From Pseudomonas nabeulensis (lineage in GTDB: Bacteria > Pseudomonadota > Gammaproteobacteria > Pseudomonadales > Pseudomonadaceae): a stretch of 64,000 bases of DNA. The stretch spans positions 20,936-84,935 of the forward strand of contig NZ_QUZT01000023.1 in NCBI RefSeq assembly GCF_004682045.1. The letters are read 5' to 3'. The notes under the pieces were generated by a model. It saw only the letters and a list, made by a program, of their open reading frames with translations. It made no database searches and was not told the origin of the DNA. Position 1 is the stretch's first letter. Every line of letters begins with the position of its first letter. Below, piece after piece: positions 53,783 through 63,259 of this stretch. The translations under genes and the position numbers were made by a program.

Positions 53783-54922
53783 TCACAAAGTAATGCGGTT
53801 CATGTAATTGCTGAAAGCCTGCAAATAGCGCGGGATCGGGATCAGGAAGGCATCGTGGCCTTGCGGAGCGTCGATCTCCAGGTAGCAGACGTCTTTGCGT
53901 GCGGCCATCAGTGCGTCCACCAGTTCGCGGGAGCGCGCTGGCGAGAAGCGCCAGTCGGTGGTGAATGACATCACGCAGAACTTGGCCGTGGCGCCTTCGA
54001 AGGTCTTGGCCAGGTCGTCGTTGTGGTTGGCCGCCGGGTCGAAGTAGTCCAGGGCCTTGGTCATCAGCAGGTAGGTGTTGGCGTCAAAACGCCCGGAGAA
54101 TTCCTCGCCCTGATAACGCAGGTAGCTTTCGACCTGGAACTCGACGCTGTGGAAGTCGTAGTTGAGCTTTTCGCTCTTGAGGCCACGGCCAAATTTTTCG
54201 CCCATGGAATCATCGGACAGGTAGGTGATATGCCCGACCATCCGCGCCAGCATCAGCCCGCGCTTGGGGATCACACCGGCTTCCTGGAACGAACCGCCGT
54301 GGAACTCGGGGTCGGTGAGGATGGCCTGGCGCGCCACTTCGTTGAAGGCGATGTTCTGCGCCGACAGCTTGGGGGCCGAGGCGATGGCCAGGCAATGGCG
54401 CACGCGGTCCGGATAGGTGATGGTCCATTGCAGCGCCTGCATGCCGCCCAGGCTGCCGCCGATCACGGCGGCCCATTGGCTCACGCCCAACAGGTCGGCG
54501 AGGCGCGCCTGGCTGTGCACCCAGTCTTCCACGGTGAGTACCGGGAAGTCGGCGCCGAAGGGCTTGCCGGTTTCCGGGTTGAGGCTGCTCGGGCCGGTGG
54601 AACCGTTGCAACCGCCGAGGTTGTTCAGGCTGACCACAAAGAACTTATTGGTGTCGATGGGCTTGCCGGGGCCGATGCAACTGTCCCACCAGCCGGGCTT
54701 GCGGTCGTCGACGGTGTGATAACCGGCAGCGTGATGATGGCCGGACAAGGCGTGGCAAATCAGCACGGCGTTGCTCGCCGAGGCGTTCAGTTGGCCGTAG
54801 GTTTCGTAGATCAGGTCATAGGCCGGCAGCGAACGGCCGCAGGCCAGGGCCAGCGGTTCGCTGAAGTGCGCCACTTGGGGCACGACCAGTCCAACAGAAT
54901 CGGGGGGAAAGGCAGCTGGCAT
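53783..54922 (-). CDS. metX: Homoserine O-acyltransferase MetX
   Basis: The 379-residue alpha/beta hydrolase-fold enzyme activates homoserine for methionine synthesis. The nucleophile Ser is in [12 protein letters not shown], with [12 protein letters not shown] upstream and the Asp/His pair near the C-terminus ([14 protein letters not shown]). Pseudomonas MetX proteins use succinyl-CoA despite the acetyltransferase fold, and the adjacent metW supports that. The acyl donor is not determined by sequence alone. Confidence 0.95.
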   Translation of the reverse strand: MPAAFPPDSVGLVVPQVAHFSEPLALACGRSLPAYDLIYETYGQLNASASNAVLICHALSGHHHAAGYHTVDDRKPGWWDSCIGPGKPIDTNKFFVVSLNNLGGCNGSTGPSSLNPETGKPFGADFPVLTVEDWVHSQARLADLLGVSQWAAVIGGSLGGMQALQWTITYPDRVRHCLAIASAPKLSAQNIAFNEVARQAILTDPEFHGGSFQEAGVIPKRGLMLARMVGHITYLSDDSMGEKFGRGLKSEKLNYDFHSVEFQVESYLRYQGEEFSGRFDANTYLLMTKALDYFDPAANHNDDLAKTFEGATAKFCVMSFTTDWRFSPARSRELVDALMAARKDVCYLEIDAPQGHDAFLIPIPRYLQAFSNYMNRITL

Positions 54923-55000
54923 CGACCCTGCTCTCGTTTAAATGAGGCGTAAGTCTAAAGAGCGGGGCCTCCAGCGGCAAGCAAACCCTTCCCGGCTGAT

Positions 55001-55104
55001 CGTTCCCACGCTCTGCGTGGGAACGCCTTTTGTGACGCTCTGCGTCACGCTTCGGGACGCGGAGCGTCCAGGGCTGCATTCCCACGCGGAGCGTGGGAAT
55101 GATC
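55001..55104. repeat. Cluster of GC-rich hairpin repeats (CGTTCCCACGC type)
   Basis: Four short inverted repeats lie in tandem: CGTTCCCACG/CGTGGGAACG (55001-55025), GTGACGC/GCGTCAC (about 55032-55049), a GGACGC/GCGTCC element (about 55054-55069) and ATTCCCACGC/GCGTGGGAAT (55078-55100). The outer two are inverted copies of one unit. The cluster lies between yggT and metX on the same strand. Confidence 0.85.
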
Positions 55105-55124
55105 GTCGATCAGCCAGCCATGAA

Positions 55125-55712
55125 TCAGATCAGGCCAAACAACTCTTTGGGCATGAACGCATAAAACGCCAACCGCGGAATCACCCAGCTCTGCACCAAC
55201 TGAATCGCGATAAACGCGAAGATCGGCGAGATATCCAGGCCACCCAGGTTCGGGATCAGCCGGCGGAACGGCGCCAGTACCGGCTCGGTGATTTGGTACA
55301 CCAGTTCAGCGCCAGGGCTGCGGCTGCCCGGTGCGACCCACGAGAGGATCACGCTGATGATCATCGACCAGAAAATGATCTTCAAAAACAGCGAGAAGAT
55401 GCCGATCAGCGCCCATGGCAACAGCAGTACGGTGAAGGCCTGGTAGCCGTTGAGCGTCAGTACCACCACGAACAGCAGGATTTGCAGCAGCAGCGCCAGC
55501 ACCAGCGACGACATGTCCAGCCCGAACAGGCTGGGGATCACCCGGCGCAGTGGCTTGAGCAATGGCTGGGTCGCCTTGACCACGAACTGGCACAGCGGGT
55601 TGTAGAAGTTCGCCCGCACCAGTTGCAGGATAAAGCGCATCAGCACGATCAGCAGGTACAGGCTGCCCAGGGTCTGGATGATGAAAATGAGCGCGTCATT
55701 GATTCCGAGCAT
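55125..55712 (-). CDS. YggT-family membrane protein
   Basis: The 195-residue protein is made of two YggT repeats, each with a pair of hydrophobic helices (LYLLIVLMRFILQLVRA and FSLFLKIIFWSMIISVILSWVAPG). YggT proteins are linked to osmotic response and membrane organisation; the mechanism is not known. It lies 24 bp after proC on the same strand. Confidence 0.9.
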   Translation of the reverse strand: MLGINDALIFIIQTLGSLYLLIVLMRFILQLVRANFYNPLCQFVVKATQPLLKPLRRVIPSLFGLDMSSLVLALLLQILLFVVVLTLNGYQAFTVLLLPWALIGIFSLFLKIIFWSMIISVILSWVAPGSRSPGAELVYQITEPVLAPFRRLIPNLGGLDISPIFAFIAIQLVQSWVIPRLAFYAFMPKELFGLI

Positions 55713-55736
55713 GTTTGATTCCTGAGTAAGGGACGG

Positions 55737-56555
55737 TTATTTGCCCAGCTGTTCGGCCATTTCGGCTGAACGATGCGCTGCGGCACCCAGTGCTTTTTCC
55801 ACCAGGGCTTCAAAGCCCCCGGCCTGGAACGATTCGATGGCGGCTTGGGTGGTGCCGCCCGGCGATGTCACGCGACGGCGCAACTCAGCCGCGTCCACCT
55901 CGCTGGAAACCGCCATGTGCGCGGCGCCCAAAGCGGTTTGCTCGGCCAGTTGCTCGGCGACGTCCTTTGACAGGCCGAGTTTTACGCCGGCGGCGGTCAT
56001 GGCTTCGATCAGCAGGAAGAAGTACGCCGGGCCGCTGCCGGACACGGCGGTGACCGCATCCAGTTGTTGTTCCTGTTCCAGCCACAGGGCGATGCCCACG
56101 GCCGACAGCAGCTCTTGCGCCTGGTCACGCTGGGCGGCACTCACTTGAGCCGTGGCAAATAGACCGCTGACGCCCTTGCGCAGCAGCGACGGGGTGTTGG
56201 GCATGCAGCGCACAATCGGCTGGGCACCGAGCCAGTTGTTCATGCTGGCGCAGGTGATACCGGCGGCGATGGACACCACCAGTTGGTGGGGTTGCAGGCT
56301 GGGGCGCAGGCTCTCGCACACGGCCTTCATGGCCTGGGGCTTCACCGCCAGCACAATCACGTCGACGCCCTGGATGGCCTCGGCATTATCGGCAAAGGTT
56401 TCAACGCCGTGCTCGGCGCTGACGCGGGCACGGGTGTCGGCGCCGGGGTCGCTGGCGCGGATCTGCGTGGCGTCCAGGCCTTTGGCCCGCAGGCCGCCGA
56501 TCAGGCTGGCCGCCATGTTACCGGCGCCGATAAAGGCAATACGCGTGTTGCTCAT
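55737..56555 (-). CDS. proC: Pyrroline-5-carboxylate reductase
   Basis: The 272-residue enzyme makes proline from P5C with NAD(P)H. It has the Rossmann motif IAFIGAGNMAASLIGGL, VILAVKPQAM, and the proC signature in the dimer domain (VTSPGGTTQAAIESF). The order yggS-proC-yggT is conserved in Pseudomonas. Confidence 0.97.
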   Translation of the reverse strand: MSNTRIAFIGAGNMAASLIGGLRAKGLDATQIRASDPGADTRARVSAEHGVETFADNAEAIQGVDVIVLAVKPQAMKAVCESLRPSLQPHQLVVSIAAGITCASMNNWLGAQPIVRCMPNTPSLLRKGVSGLFATAQVSAAQRDQAQELLSAVGIALWLEQEQQLDAVTAVSGSGPAYFFLLIEAMTAAGVKLGLSKDVAEQLAEQTALGAAHMAVSSEVDAAELRRRVTSPGGTTQAAIESFQAGGFEALVEKALGAAAHRSAEMAEQLGK

Positions 56556-56588
56556 GACAGGTCCTTATTCAGTGAAAAGTCAGCCATT

Positions 56589-57275
56589 TCAGGGCTGGCC
56601 GTAGTCGCGGGCGCCAAACAGGGCAGTACCGATACGTACCCAGGTGGCGCCTTGGGCAATGGCCGACTCAAGGTCGTGGCTCATGCCCATGGAAAGTGTG
56701 TCCAGCGGCGGGTTCAGGCTGTTTTGCAAGTCGCGTACAGCGGCGAACGCTGCATCTTGCGCGGCGCGATCTTCCGTCGGCTCGGGAATTGCCATCAGGC
56801 CACGCAGTTTCAAGCGCGGTAGCGCGCTGATGGCGTTGGCCAGGGCCGGCAGGTCGGCGGGCGTACAGCCGGACTTGCTGGCTTCGCCACTGACATTGAC
56901 CTGGATGCAGATATTCAGCGGTGGCAGGTCGGCCGGGCGTTGTTCGGACAGGCGTTGTGCAATTTTGAGGCGGTCCACGGAATGCACCCAAGCGAAGTTC
57001 TCGGCGATAGCGCGCGTCTTGTTCGATTGAATGGGGCCGATGAAGTGCCAACTCAAGGGCAGGTCGGTTAATTCGGCCTGTTTGCCCAGGGCTTCTTGCA
57101 GGTAGTTTTCGCCGAAGTCGCGCAGGCCGGCGGCATAGGCGTCGCGTACGGCTTGGGCGGGTTTGGTCTTGCTCACGGCCAGCAGGTGGATGCTGTTCGG
57201 GTCGCGTTGCACGGCGTCGGCTGCGGCGCGGATGCGCTGGCTAACCAGCTCGATGTTGTCTGCTATCGTCGACAT
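56589..57275 (-). CDS. YggS/PLPBP, pyridoxal phosphate homeostasis protein
   Basis: The 228-residue PLP-binding barrel has the PLP Lys in LLAVSKTKPAQAV and the family motif HFIGPIQSNKTR. It is not an enzyme but controls free PLP and indirectly amino acid pools. It is divergent from pilT with 57 bp between starts. Confidence 0.93.
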   Translation of the reverse strand: MSTIADNIELVSQRIRAAADAVQRDPNSIHLLAVSKTKPAQAVRDAYAAGLRDFGENYLQEALGKQAELTDLPLSWHFIGPIQSNKTRAIAENFAWVHSVDRLKIAQRLSEQRPADLPPLNICIQVNVSGEASKSGCTPADLPALANAISALPRLKLRGLMAIPEPTEDRAAQDAAFAAVRDLQNSLNPPLDTLSMGMSHDLESAIAQGATWVRIGTALFGARDYGQP

Positions 57276-57332
57276 TCAAGATGCGCCCGTGGATATGGAG
57301 TCCGCGGCATTCTACTGGAAATGGAAAGCCCT

Positions 57333-58367
57333 ATGGATATCACTGAACTGCTGACGGCCAGCGTGCGCCGTGGCGCCTCCGACCTGCATCTGTCTGCCGG
57401 ACTGGCACCGATGCTGCGAGTGGATGGCGAGGTCTGGCCGCTGGATTGGCCCGTGCTGTCAGCGCCCCAAGTGGCGGATTTACTCAGCCCGTTGCTCAAC
57501 CAACACCAACAAAAGGATTTCGAAACATCTCTTGAAACAGACTTCGCCTTCGAGCTGCCCGGCGTGGCGCGGTTCCGGGCCAACGTGTTCCAGCAGGATC
57601 GCGGCATGGGTGCGGTGTTTCGCAGCATTCCCAGTGAGGTACAAAGCCTGGAAGACCTTGGGCTGGGTGAGGTGTTCCAGCGTATTGCCCAGTTGCCGCG
57701 TGGTCTGGTGCTGGTGACCGGTCCCACCGGGTCGGGCAAATCCACCACCCTGGCGGCGATGATTGATTACCTCAATCAGCATCGCCGCCAACATATCTTG
57801 ACCCTTGAAGACCCCATCGAATTTATCCACAGGCCCAAGCTGGCGCTGATCAACCAGCGCCAGGTGCACCGCGATACCCACAGCTTTTCGGCCGCCTTGC
57901 GCTCAGCACTGCGAGAAGACCCGGACGTGATCCTGGTGGGCGAACTGCGTGACCTGGAAACCATCCGCCTGGCCCTGACGGCGGCGGAGACCGGGCACTT
58001 GGTATTCGGCACGCTGCACACATCATCGGCCGCAAAGACCGTGGACAGGCTGGTGGACGTGTTCCCGGCCGGGGAGAAAGCCATGGTGCGCTCGATGTTG
58101 TCGGAATCGTTGCAGGCAGTGGTGTCCCAGGTGCTGGTCAAGAAGCTCGGCGGCGGGCGCGTGGCAGCCCATGAAATCATGCTGGGCACGCCGGCGATTC
58201 GGAATTTGATTCGCGAGGACAAGGTGGCGCAGATGGTCTCCGCGATCCAGACGGGCGGGGCGCTGGGGATGAAAACGTTAGATATGAGTTTGAAGGGGTT
58301 GGTGGGTGAAGGGCTGATCAGTCGGGAGGACGCGCGGGAGAAGGCGAGGGTGCCCGCTGATATATAG
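57333..58367 (+). CDS. pilT: Type IV pilus retraction ATPase PilT
   Basis: The 344-residue hexameric ATPase powers pilus retraction. It starts MDITELLTASVRRGASDLHLSAG and has Walker A GPTGSGKST, the Walker B region VILVGELRDLETI, the His-box GHLVFGTLHT and the C-terminal AIRNLIREDK retraction motif. In many pseudomonads pilU follows pilT; here a REP pair and an NlpC/P60 gene follow instead. Confidence 0.95.
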   Translation: MDITELLTASVRRGASDLHLSAGLAPMLRVDGEVWPLDWPVLSAPQVADLLSPLLNQHQQKDFETSLETDFAFELPGVARFRANVFQQDRGMGAVFRSIPSEVQSLEDLGLGEVFQRIAQLPRGLVLVTGPTGSGKSTTLAAMIDYLNQHRRQHILTLEDPIEFIHRPKLALINQRQVHRDTHSFSAALRSALREDPDVILVGELRDLETIRLALTAAETGHLVFGTLHTSSAAKTVDRLVDVFPAGEKAMVRSMLSESLQAVVSQVLVKKLGGGRVAAHEIMLGTPAIRNLIREDKVAQMVSAIQTGGALGMKTLDMSLKGLVGEGLISREDAREKARVPADI

Positions 58368-58391
58368 CGCTTGAGAACAATGAAAACCAAA

Positions 58392-58480
58392 TGTGGGAGG
58401 GGGCTTGCCCCCGATTGCAGTGGGTCAGCTACATATAAGCTGGCTGACCCACCGCTATCGGGGGCAAGCCCCCTCCCACA
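58392..58480. repeat. REP pair (type 1)
   Basis: Inverted units at 58392-58415 and 58457-58480 lie between the convergent pilT and NlpC/P60 genes, where pilU is found in some relatives. Confidence 0.95.
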
Positions 58481-58504
58481 TGTGTACTGTATTTCAGCTT
58501 GGGA

Positions 58505-59131
58505 TTAGCGCTGCACGACCCGCAGGTTGTTCTGCTCTTTCGGCAAAACCCGCTTGGCAATCACATAATTCTTGTCCCAAAACGGCTTCTTCAGCGTGTC
58601 GATACTCACCGATTTGCCGCGCCGTGGCGCATGGATAAAGCGGTCATTGCCTAGGTAGATGGCAACGTGATTGACCTGACGACTCTTCAATTTGAAGAAC
58701 AACAGGTCGCCCGGCTTCAAGTCCTTGCGATCAACCTTCAAGCCGTGGCCAGCGGCCATGGCGTTGGACGTGCGGGGCAAATCCACCGCTTTTACGTCAT
58801 TAAATGCATATTTCACCAAGCCGCTGCAGTCGAACCCTTTACTTGGGCTGCTGCCGCCCCAACGATAAGGAGTACCGAGCACGTTGACGGCGCGGCTGAG
58901 GACGTTGCTGCTTTGCTTGGTGTTAACCCCAGCCAGGTTGACGTTATGGGCCTTGCTCAGTTGAGTCGGGCGGTTGACGGTCAGCTTGGTGGCCTTGGCG
59001 GTGCTGGGTGTGCTGTGGACTTTAGGGGTGAAACCGTTGACGTTGGGAAGTCGTTGCTCACGATTGGTGGCGTGGGCGGCCAGTGGCATTAATAGGCAGA
59101 TGGTTAGCCATGTCTTGAAAAATGGTCGCAT
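58505..59131 (-). CDS. NlpC/P60 (C40) cell-wall peptidase
   Basis: The 208-residue secreted protein has a signal peptide (LTICLLMPLAAHA), a low-complexity linker of about 60 residues, and an NlpC/P60 domain from about residue 85: catalytic Cys in GFDCSGLVKYAF, then His in VNHVAIYLGNDRFIHAP. Such enzymes cut peptidoglycan stem peptides. No lipobox is seen, so it is probably periplasmic and soluble. Confidence 0.9.
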   Translation of the reverse strand: MRPFFKTWLTICLLMPLAAHATNREQRLPNVNGFTPKVHSTPSTAKATKLTVNRPTQLSKAHNVNLAGVNTKQSSNVLSRAVNVLGTPYRWGGSSPSKGFDCSGLVKYAFNDVKAVDLPRTSNAMAAGHGLKVDRKDLKPGDLLFFKLKSRQVNHVAIYLGNDRFIHAPRRGKSVSIDTLKKPFWDKNYVIAKRVLPKEQNNLRVVQR

Positions 59132-59381
59132 TCGGCGTGGCTCTTATGGGTTTGCGCGCAACTTTATAACAGCTTTTTGTGTCGTTCTCAGGCCGTTTGT
59201 CGACTGAACCTTGGCGTCAAAATCAGGAAAAACGCGACGAATCACCGCAATTGTCCTACACAAGTCAGGTGGCATAAGGCTTTGAGGGCAGGGAAGATAC
59301 CATTTGCCGTACGTCGGGCGCCCGTAAAAAAGTCACAAAGAAAATGAAAAATTTTATCTATCGAGGCAAAAGAGGTACGCG

Positions 59382-59810
59382 ATGAACACCTATCGACAGG
59401 ATTATTCCCAACACGACACCCACAGCAAGGTGATCGGCTACCTGCTCTGGATTTTCGGTTTTACCGGGGCGCATCGCTTCTATTACGGCAAACCCGTCAC
59501 CGGCACGATCTGGTTTTTCACCTTTGGGCTGTTGGGTATTGGCTGGTTGATCGACCTGTTCCTGATCCCGGCCATGGACCGTGAAGCCGACCTGCGTTTC
59601 ACCGCCGGGCCTATCGAGTACAACGTGGCCTGGATTCTGTTGGCGTTCCTGGGGATATTCGGTGTGCACCGCATGTACCAGGGCAAATGGATCACCGGCC
59701 TGATCTACCTGCTGACCGGCGGCTTGTTCCTGGTGGGGGTGCTGTATGACTTCTGGACGCTGAATACGCAGATTTCGATTCGCAATGCCGAGCGCAACGG
59801 CGGCCGCTGA
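59382..59810 (+). CDS. TM2-domain membrane protein
   Basis: This 142-residue protein appears to hold two TM2-like units: VIGYLLWIFGFTGAHRFYYGK then TGTIWFFTFGLLGIGWLIDLFL, and again WILLAFLGIFGVHRMYQGK then TGLIYLLTGGLFLVGVLYDF. The duplicated G-x-H-R-x-Y motif makes an internal repeat. Function is unknown. It is divergent from the NlpC/P60 gene across 250 bp of AT-richer DNA. Confidence 0.87.
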   Translation: MNTYRQDYSQHDTHSKVIGYLLWIFGFTGAHRFYYGKPVTGTIWFFTFGLLGIGWLIDLFLIPAMDREADLRFTAGPIEYNVAWILLAFLGIFGVHRMYQGKWITGLIYLLTGGLFLVGVLYDFWTLNTQISIRNAERNGGR

Positions 59811-59837
59811 ATCTCTAAAGACTTATGCAAAACCAAA

Positions 59838-59926
59838 TGTGGGAGGGGGCTTGCCCCCGATAGCGGTGGGTCAGCCAGCTTATTTTTAGCTGACCCACTG
59901 CCATCGGGGGCAAGCCCCCTCCCACA
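59838..59926. repeat. REP pair (type 1)
   Basis: Inverted units at 59838-59861 and 59903-59926 lie between the convergent TM2 and pyrC' genes. Confidence 0.95.
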
Positions 59927-59957
59927 TTTACTGTGCCCACATTAGATAGGCGGAGTG

Positions 59958-61229
59958 TCAGGCCTGGTAGGTGATCCGCCCGTCGACTACGGTGTAACGC
60001 ACCGCCGCCGGCAGGCTATGGCCGATAAACGGGCAGTTTTCGCCCTTGGACAGCCAATGTTCACCGGCCACCGTCGAGCTACCCAGATCAAACACCACCA
60101 GATCCGCCGCCGAACCCACCGCCAATTTGCCCGCCGGCAGGCGCAAGGCGTCAGCCGGGCCGGCGCTCAGGCGTGCCAGCAAGGTCGGCAGGTCGAGCAA
60201 ACCATCTTCCACCAACGTCATCGCCAACGGCAGCAGCAACTCAACACTGCTGATACCCGGCTCGGTTGCGCCAAATGGCGCCAGCTTGGCATCCCGCTCG
60301 TGGGGTTGGTGGTGGCTGGAGATCGCCGACACCACACCGGACTTGACCGCCTCACGCAAACCGTCACGGTCGGCGCGGGTGCGCAGCGGCGGTTGCACGT
60401 GATACAGGCTGGAGAAGTCGATCAGCGCTTCATCCGTCAGGATCAGCTGATACAGCGCCACATCCGCCGTCACCGGCAGACCACGGGCCTGGGCCTGGGC
60501 GATCAGCGCGACACCGCGGGCGCTGGTCAGTTGGCTGAAATGCGCCCGCACGCCGCTTTGCTCCACCAGCAGCAGGTCGCGGGCCAGGGCCACCGTCTCG
60601 GCGGTTTCCGGGATGCCCGGCAGGCCGAGGAAGCTGGCCACGGCGCCTTCATGGGCCAGGCCGCCTTCGGCCAGGTCGCGGTCCTGGGAATGGAAGATCA
60701 CCGTCAGGTCGAAGGTGGCCGCGTATTCCAGGGCACGCAACAAGGTGCGGGTGCTGCGAAAGCTTTCCAGGCCGTTGCCGAAGGCCACGCAACCGGCGTC
60801 GCGCAGGGCGATCAGCTCGGCGAGTTGTTCGCCTTCCAGGCCTTTGCTCAGGGCGCCAATGGGGAACACTTTGCAATTGCCGGCTTCACGGGCGCGGTCG
60901 AGGATCAACTCGGTCACCGCCGAGGTGTCGAGGATCGGCTTGGTGTGCGGCGGGCAGCACAGGCTGGTCACGCCACCGGCTGCGGCGGCGCGGGTTTCGC
61001 TGGTGATGGTGCCTTTGCGGCTGTAGCCCGGCTCGCGCAGGGCGACGTTCAGGTCCACCAGGCCAGGCGCGGCCACCAGGCCTTTGGCGTCGATGCTTTC
61101 AGCCGCGCTGAAACCGGCAGGGGCGGCGCCGATACCGACGATCTTGCCGGCGTCCAGGTGCAAATCGGTGATTTGATCCAGGCCGCTGGCCGGATCGATG
61201 ACGCGGGCGCCGAGGATGCTGAGCTTCAC
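59958..61229 (-). CDS. pyrC': PyrC', inactive dihydroorotase-like subunit of aspartate transcarbamoylase
   Basis: The 423-residue amidohydrolase-fold protein lacks the zinc motif of active dihydroorotases: where they read DxHxHLREPG it reads [10 protein letters not shown]. This loss is the hallmark of the Pseudomonas PyrC' (PyrX), which is needed to assemble the class A ATCase with PyrB but does not catalyse. It overlaps pyrB by 4 bp. Databases often call it PyrC. Confidence 0.93.
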   Translation of the reverse strand: MKLSILGARVIDPASGLDQITDLHLDAGKIVGIGAAPAGFSAAESIDAKGLVAAPGLVDLNVALREPGYSRKGTITSETRAAAAGGVTSLCCPPHTKPILDTSAVTELILDRAREAGNCKVFPIGALSKGLEGEQLAELIALRDAGCVAFGNGLESFRSTRTLLRALEYAATFDLTVIFHSQDRDLAEGGLAHEGAVASFLGLPGIPETAETVALARDLLLVEQSGVRAHFSQLTSARGVALIAQAQARGLPVTADVALYQLILTDEALIDFSSLYHVQPPLRTRADRDGLREAVKSGVVSAISSHHQPHERDAKLAPFGATEPGISSVELLLPLAMTLVEDGLLDLPTLLARLSAGPADALRLPAGKLAVGSAADLVVFDLGSSTVAGEHWLSKGENCPFIGHSLPAAVRYTVVDGRITYQA

Positions 61230-62230
61230 TGGGCGTTCTCCTGCTCGAATTGACGTTGTGCGGTTTGCCCGCTCATGGCCATGGACATCACGGCCATGCG
61301 GACGGCGATGCCGTAGGTCACCTGGTTCAAGATCACCGACTGCGTACCGTCGGCCACTGCCGACTCAATCTCCACGCCACGGTTGATCGGGCCTGGGTGC
61401 ATTACGATGGCGTCCGGCTTGGCGCCGGCCAGGCGGGCGGTGGTCAGGCCGAACAGGCGGTAGAACTCGCCTTCGCTCGGCAGCAGGCCACCGGCCATGC
61501 GCTCGCGTTGCAGGCGCAGCATGATCACCACGTCCACATCCTTGAGGCCTGCGGCCATGTCGGTGTAGACCTTCACGCCGTATTGCTCGATGCCGATGGG
61601 CAGCAGGGTTTTGGGGGCGATCACGCGGATATCCGGGCAACCCAGGGCTTTCAGGGCCAGCATGTTCGAGCGCGCGACCCGCGAGTGCAGGATGTCGCCG
61701 ACGATGGCCACCGAGAGGTTTTCAAAGCTGCCCTTGTGCCGACGGATGGTGAGCATGTCGAGCATGCCCTGGGTCGGGTGAGCATGACGGCCGTCGCCGC
61801 CGTTGATGATCGCCACCTGCGGGCACACATGCTCGGCGATGAAGTGCGCGGCGCCGGAGTCACCGTGACGCACCACGAACATGTCGGCGGCCATGGCTTC
61901 TAGGTTGCGCAGGGTGTCGAGCAGGGTTTCACCCTTGCTCGCCGACGAGGTAGACACGTTCAGCGTGATCACGTCGGCCGACAAGCGCTGGGCGGCCAGT
62001 TCAAAGGTGGTGCGGGTGCGGGTGGAGTTTTCGAAGAACACATTGCAGATGGTCTTGCCGCGCAGCAGCGGGACCTTCTTCACCGCGCGGCCACCGACTT
62101 CAAGGAACGAGTCGGCGGTGTCGAGGATTTCGGTGAGCAGTTCGCGGGGCAAACCGTCGAGGGACAAGAAATGTTGCAACTGACCCTGAGCATTGAGCTG
62201 CAGCGGGCGCTTGGCATCTAGAGGCGTCAT
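61226..62230 (-). CDS. pyrB: Aspartate carbamoyltransferase catalytic subunit
   Basis: The 334-residue enzyme catalyses the first committed step of pyrimidine synthesis. It has the carbamoyl-phosphate motif [19 protein letters not shown] and [12 protein letters not shown], with an N-terminal extension of about 20 residues relative to the E. coli enzyme, as expected for the PyrB-PyrC' dodecamer of pseudomonads. It is followed by pyrC' and preceded by pyrR. Confidence 0.97.
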   Translation of the reverse strand: MTPLDAKRPLQLNAQGQLQHFLSLDGLPRELLTEILDTADSFLEVGGRAVKKVPLLRGKTICNVFFENSTRTRTTFELAAQRLSADVITLNVSTSSASKGETLLDTLRNLEAMAADMFVVRHGDSGAAHFIAEHVCPQVAIINGGDGRHAHPTQGMLDMLTIRRHKGSFENLSVAIVGDILHSRVARSNMLALKALGCPDIRVIAPKTLLPIGIEQYGVKVYTDMAAGLKDVDVVIMLRLQRERMAGGLLPSEGEFYRLFGLTTARLAGAKPDAIVMHPGPINRGVEIESAVADGTQSVILNQVTYGIAVRMAVMSMAMSGQTAQRQFEQENAQ

Positions 62231-62254
62231 CGCGGGGACTCTTTACAAGGCGGT

Positions 62255-62761
62255 TTAAAGGGCGAGGTCTTGCAGTTCGAGTGCGAGCGGCGTGGGACCG
62301 AGCAATTTTACCCGTTGATGGGCTTGCAGCGACAGGGTGGCGCCGACCACATCCGGGCTGATCGGCAGCTCACCCGCGTCCAGGTCCAGCAGGCAGACCA
62401 GGGTCACGCTGGCCGGGCGGCCGTAGTCGAACAGTTCGTTGAGGGCTGCACGGATGGTGCGACCGCTCATCAGCACGTCGTCGATCAGCACCAGGTGCTG
62501 GCCTTCGATCTCGAACGGCAGGGCCGAGGGGCGCACTTGGGGGTGCAGGCCGTTCTGGCTGAAGTCGTCACGGTAGAACGACACGTCCAACGTGCCCAAT
62601 GGCGAGTCGCTGCCCAGTTCCTCCAGCAGCGCCTGGGCCACCCACACACCGCCGGTACGAATGCCGATAAAGCGCGGCTCGCTGATGGCGCGGTGTTGCA
62701 AGTGGGCCGTAAGGCTTTTGGCCATCTGGCTGATCAGTTCGGCAGGGTTCGGCAAGCTCAT
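62255..62761 (-). CDS. pyrR: PyrR, bifunctional pyrimidine regulator/uracil phosphoribosyltransferase
   Basis: The 168-residue phosphoribosyltransferase-fold protein has the PRPP motif [17 protein letters not shown]. It heads the pyrR-pyrB-pyrC' operon. PyrR proteins sense UMP/UTP and control pyr expression. I use [10 protein letters not shown] at 62761; the extension to 62788 has no support. An intrinsic terminator lies just upstream of the start. Confidence 0.93.
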   Translation of the reverse strand: MSLPNPAELISQMAKSLTAHLQHRAISEPRFIGIRTGGVWVAQALLEELGSDSPLGTLDVSFYRDDFSQNGLHPQVRPSALPFEIEGQHLVLIDDVLMSGRTIRAALNELFDYGRPASVTLVCLLDLDAGELPISPDVVGATLSLQAHQRVKLLGPTPLALELQDLAL

Positions 62762-62795
62762 GGGGGTTCCTTCAAGGCCTTGGCGCATGCAAACG

Positions 62796-62819
62796 CAAAA
62801 AGACGCGGCAAGCCGCGTC
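62796..62819 (-). terminator. Intrinsic terminator between ruvX and pyrR
   Basis: GACGCGGC / GCCGCGTC form an 8-bp stem with a 2-nt loop, followed on the minus strand by a T-rich run. It starts 3 bp after the ruvX stop and ends only 34 bp before the pyrR start, so it could either end the yqgE-ruvX transcript or attenuate read-through into the pyr operon. Confidence 0.85.
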
Positions 62820-62821
62820 AG

Positions 62822-63259
62822 TCAGGATTCAAATAAAGCGGTGTTTTCGTCGAGCCAGCCCTGCAACAGCAGCGCGGCGGCGATGGCGTCCACGGGATTG
62901 TCGCGGTAGCTGCCTTTTTGCCCGCCACGGTCACGGCGCTCGCCTTTGGCTTCAAAGGTGGTGAGGCGTTCATCGTGGGTATAGAAGGGCAGGTTGTAGC
63001 GGCCATTGAGGCGGCGGGCGAATTTTTCGGCGCGCAGGCACATGTCGCTGGGGGTGCCGTCCATGTTCAGGGGCAGGCCGACCACCACCGCGTCGGGCTT
63101 CCACTCTTTGATGAGGGCTTCGACCTGGTTCCAGTCCGGCACGCCGTTCTGGGCCTTCAAGGTGCACAGCTCGCGGGCCTGGCCGGTAATCACCTGGCCG
63201 ACCGCTACGCCGATCTGTTTGGTGCCGTAGTCAAAACCCAGGATCAAACGCAAAGCCAT
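62822..63259 (-). CDS. ruvX: RuvX/YqgF Holliday-junction resolvase-like protein
   Basis: The 145-residue RNase H-fold protein has LILGFDYGTKQIGVAVG, VVGLPLNMDGTPSD and the C-terminal acidic VDAIAAALLLQ. YqgF proteins act in pre-16S rRNA 5'-end processing and possibly in recombination. The start overlaps the yqgE stop by one base. Confidence 0.95.
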   Translation of the reverse strand: MALRLILGFDYGTKQIGVAVGQVITGQARELCTLKAQNGVPDWNQVEALIKEWKPDAVVVGLPLNMDGTPSDMCLRAEKFARRLNGRYNLPFYTHDERLTTFEAKGERRDRGGQKGSYRDNPVDAIAAALLLQGWLDENTALFES

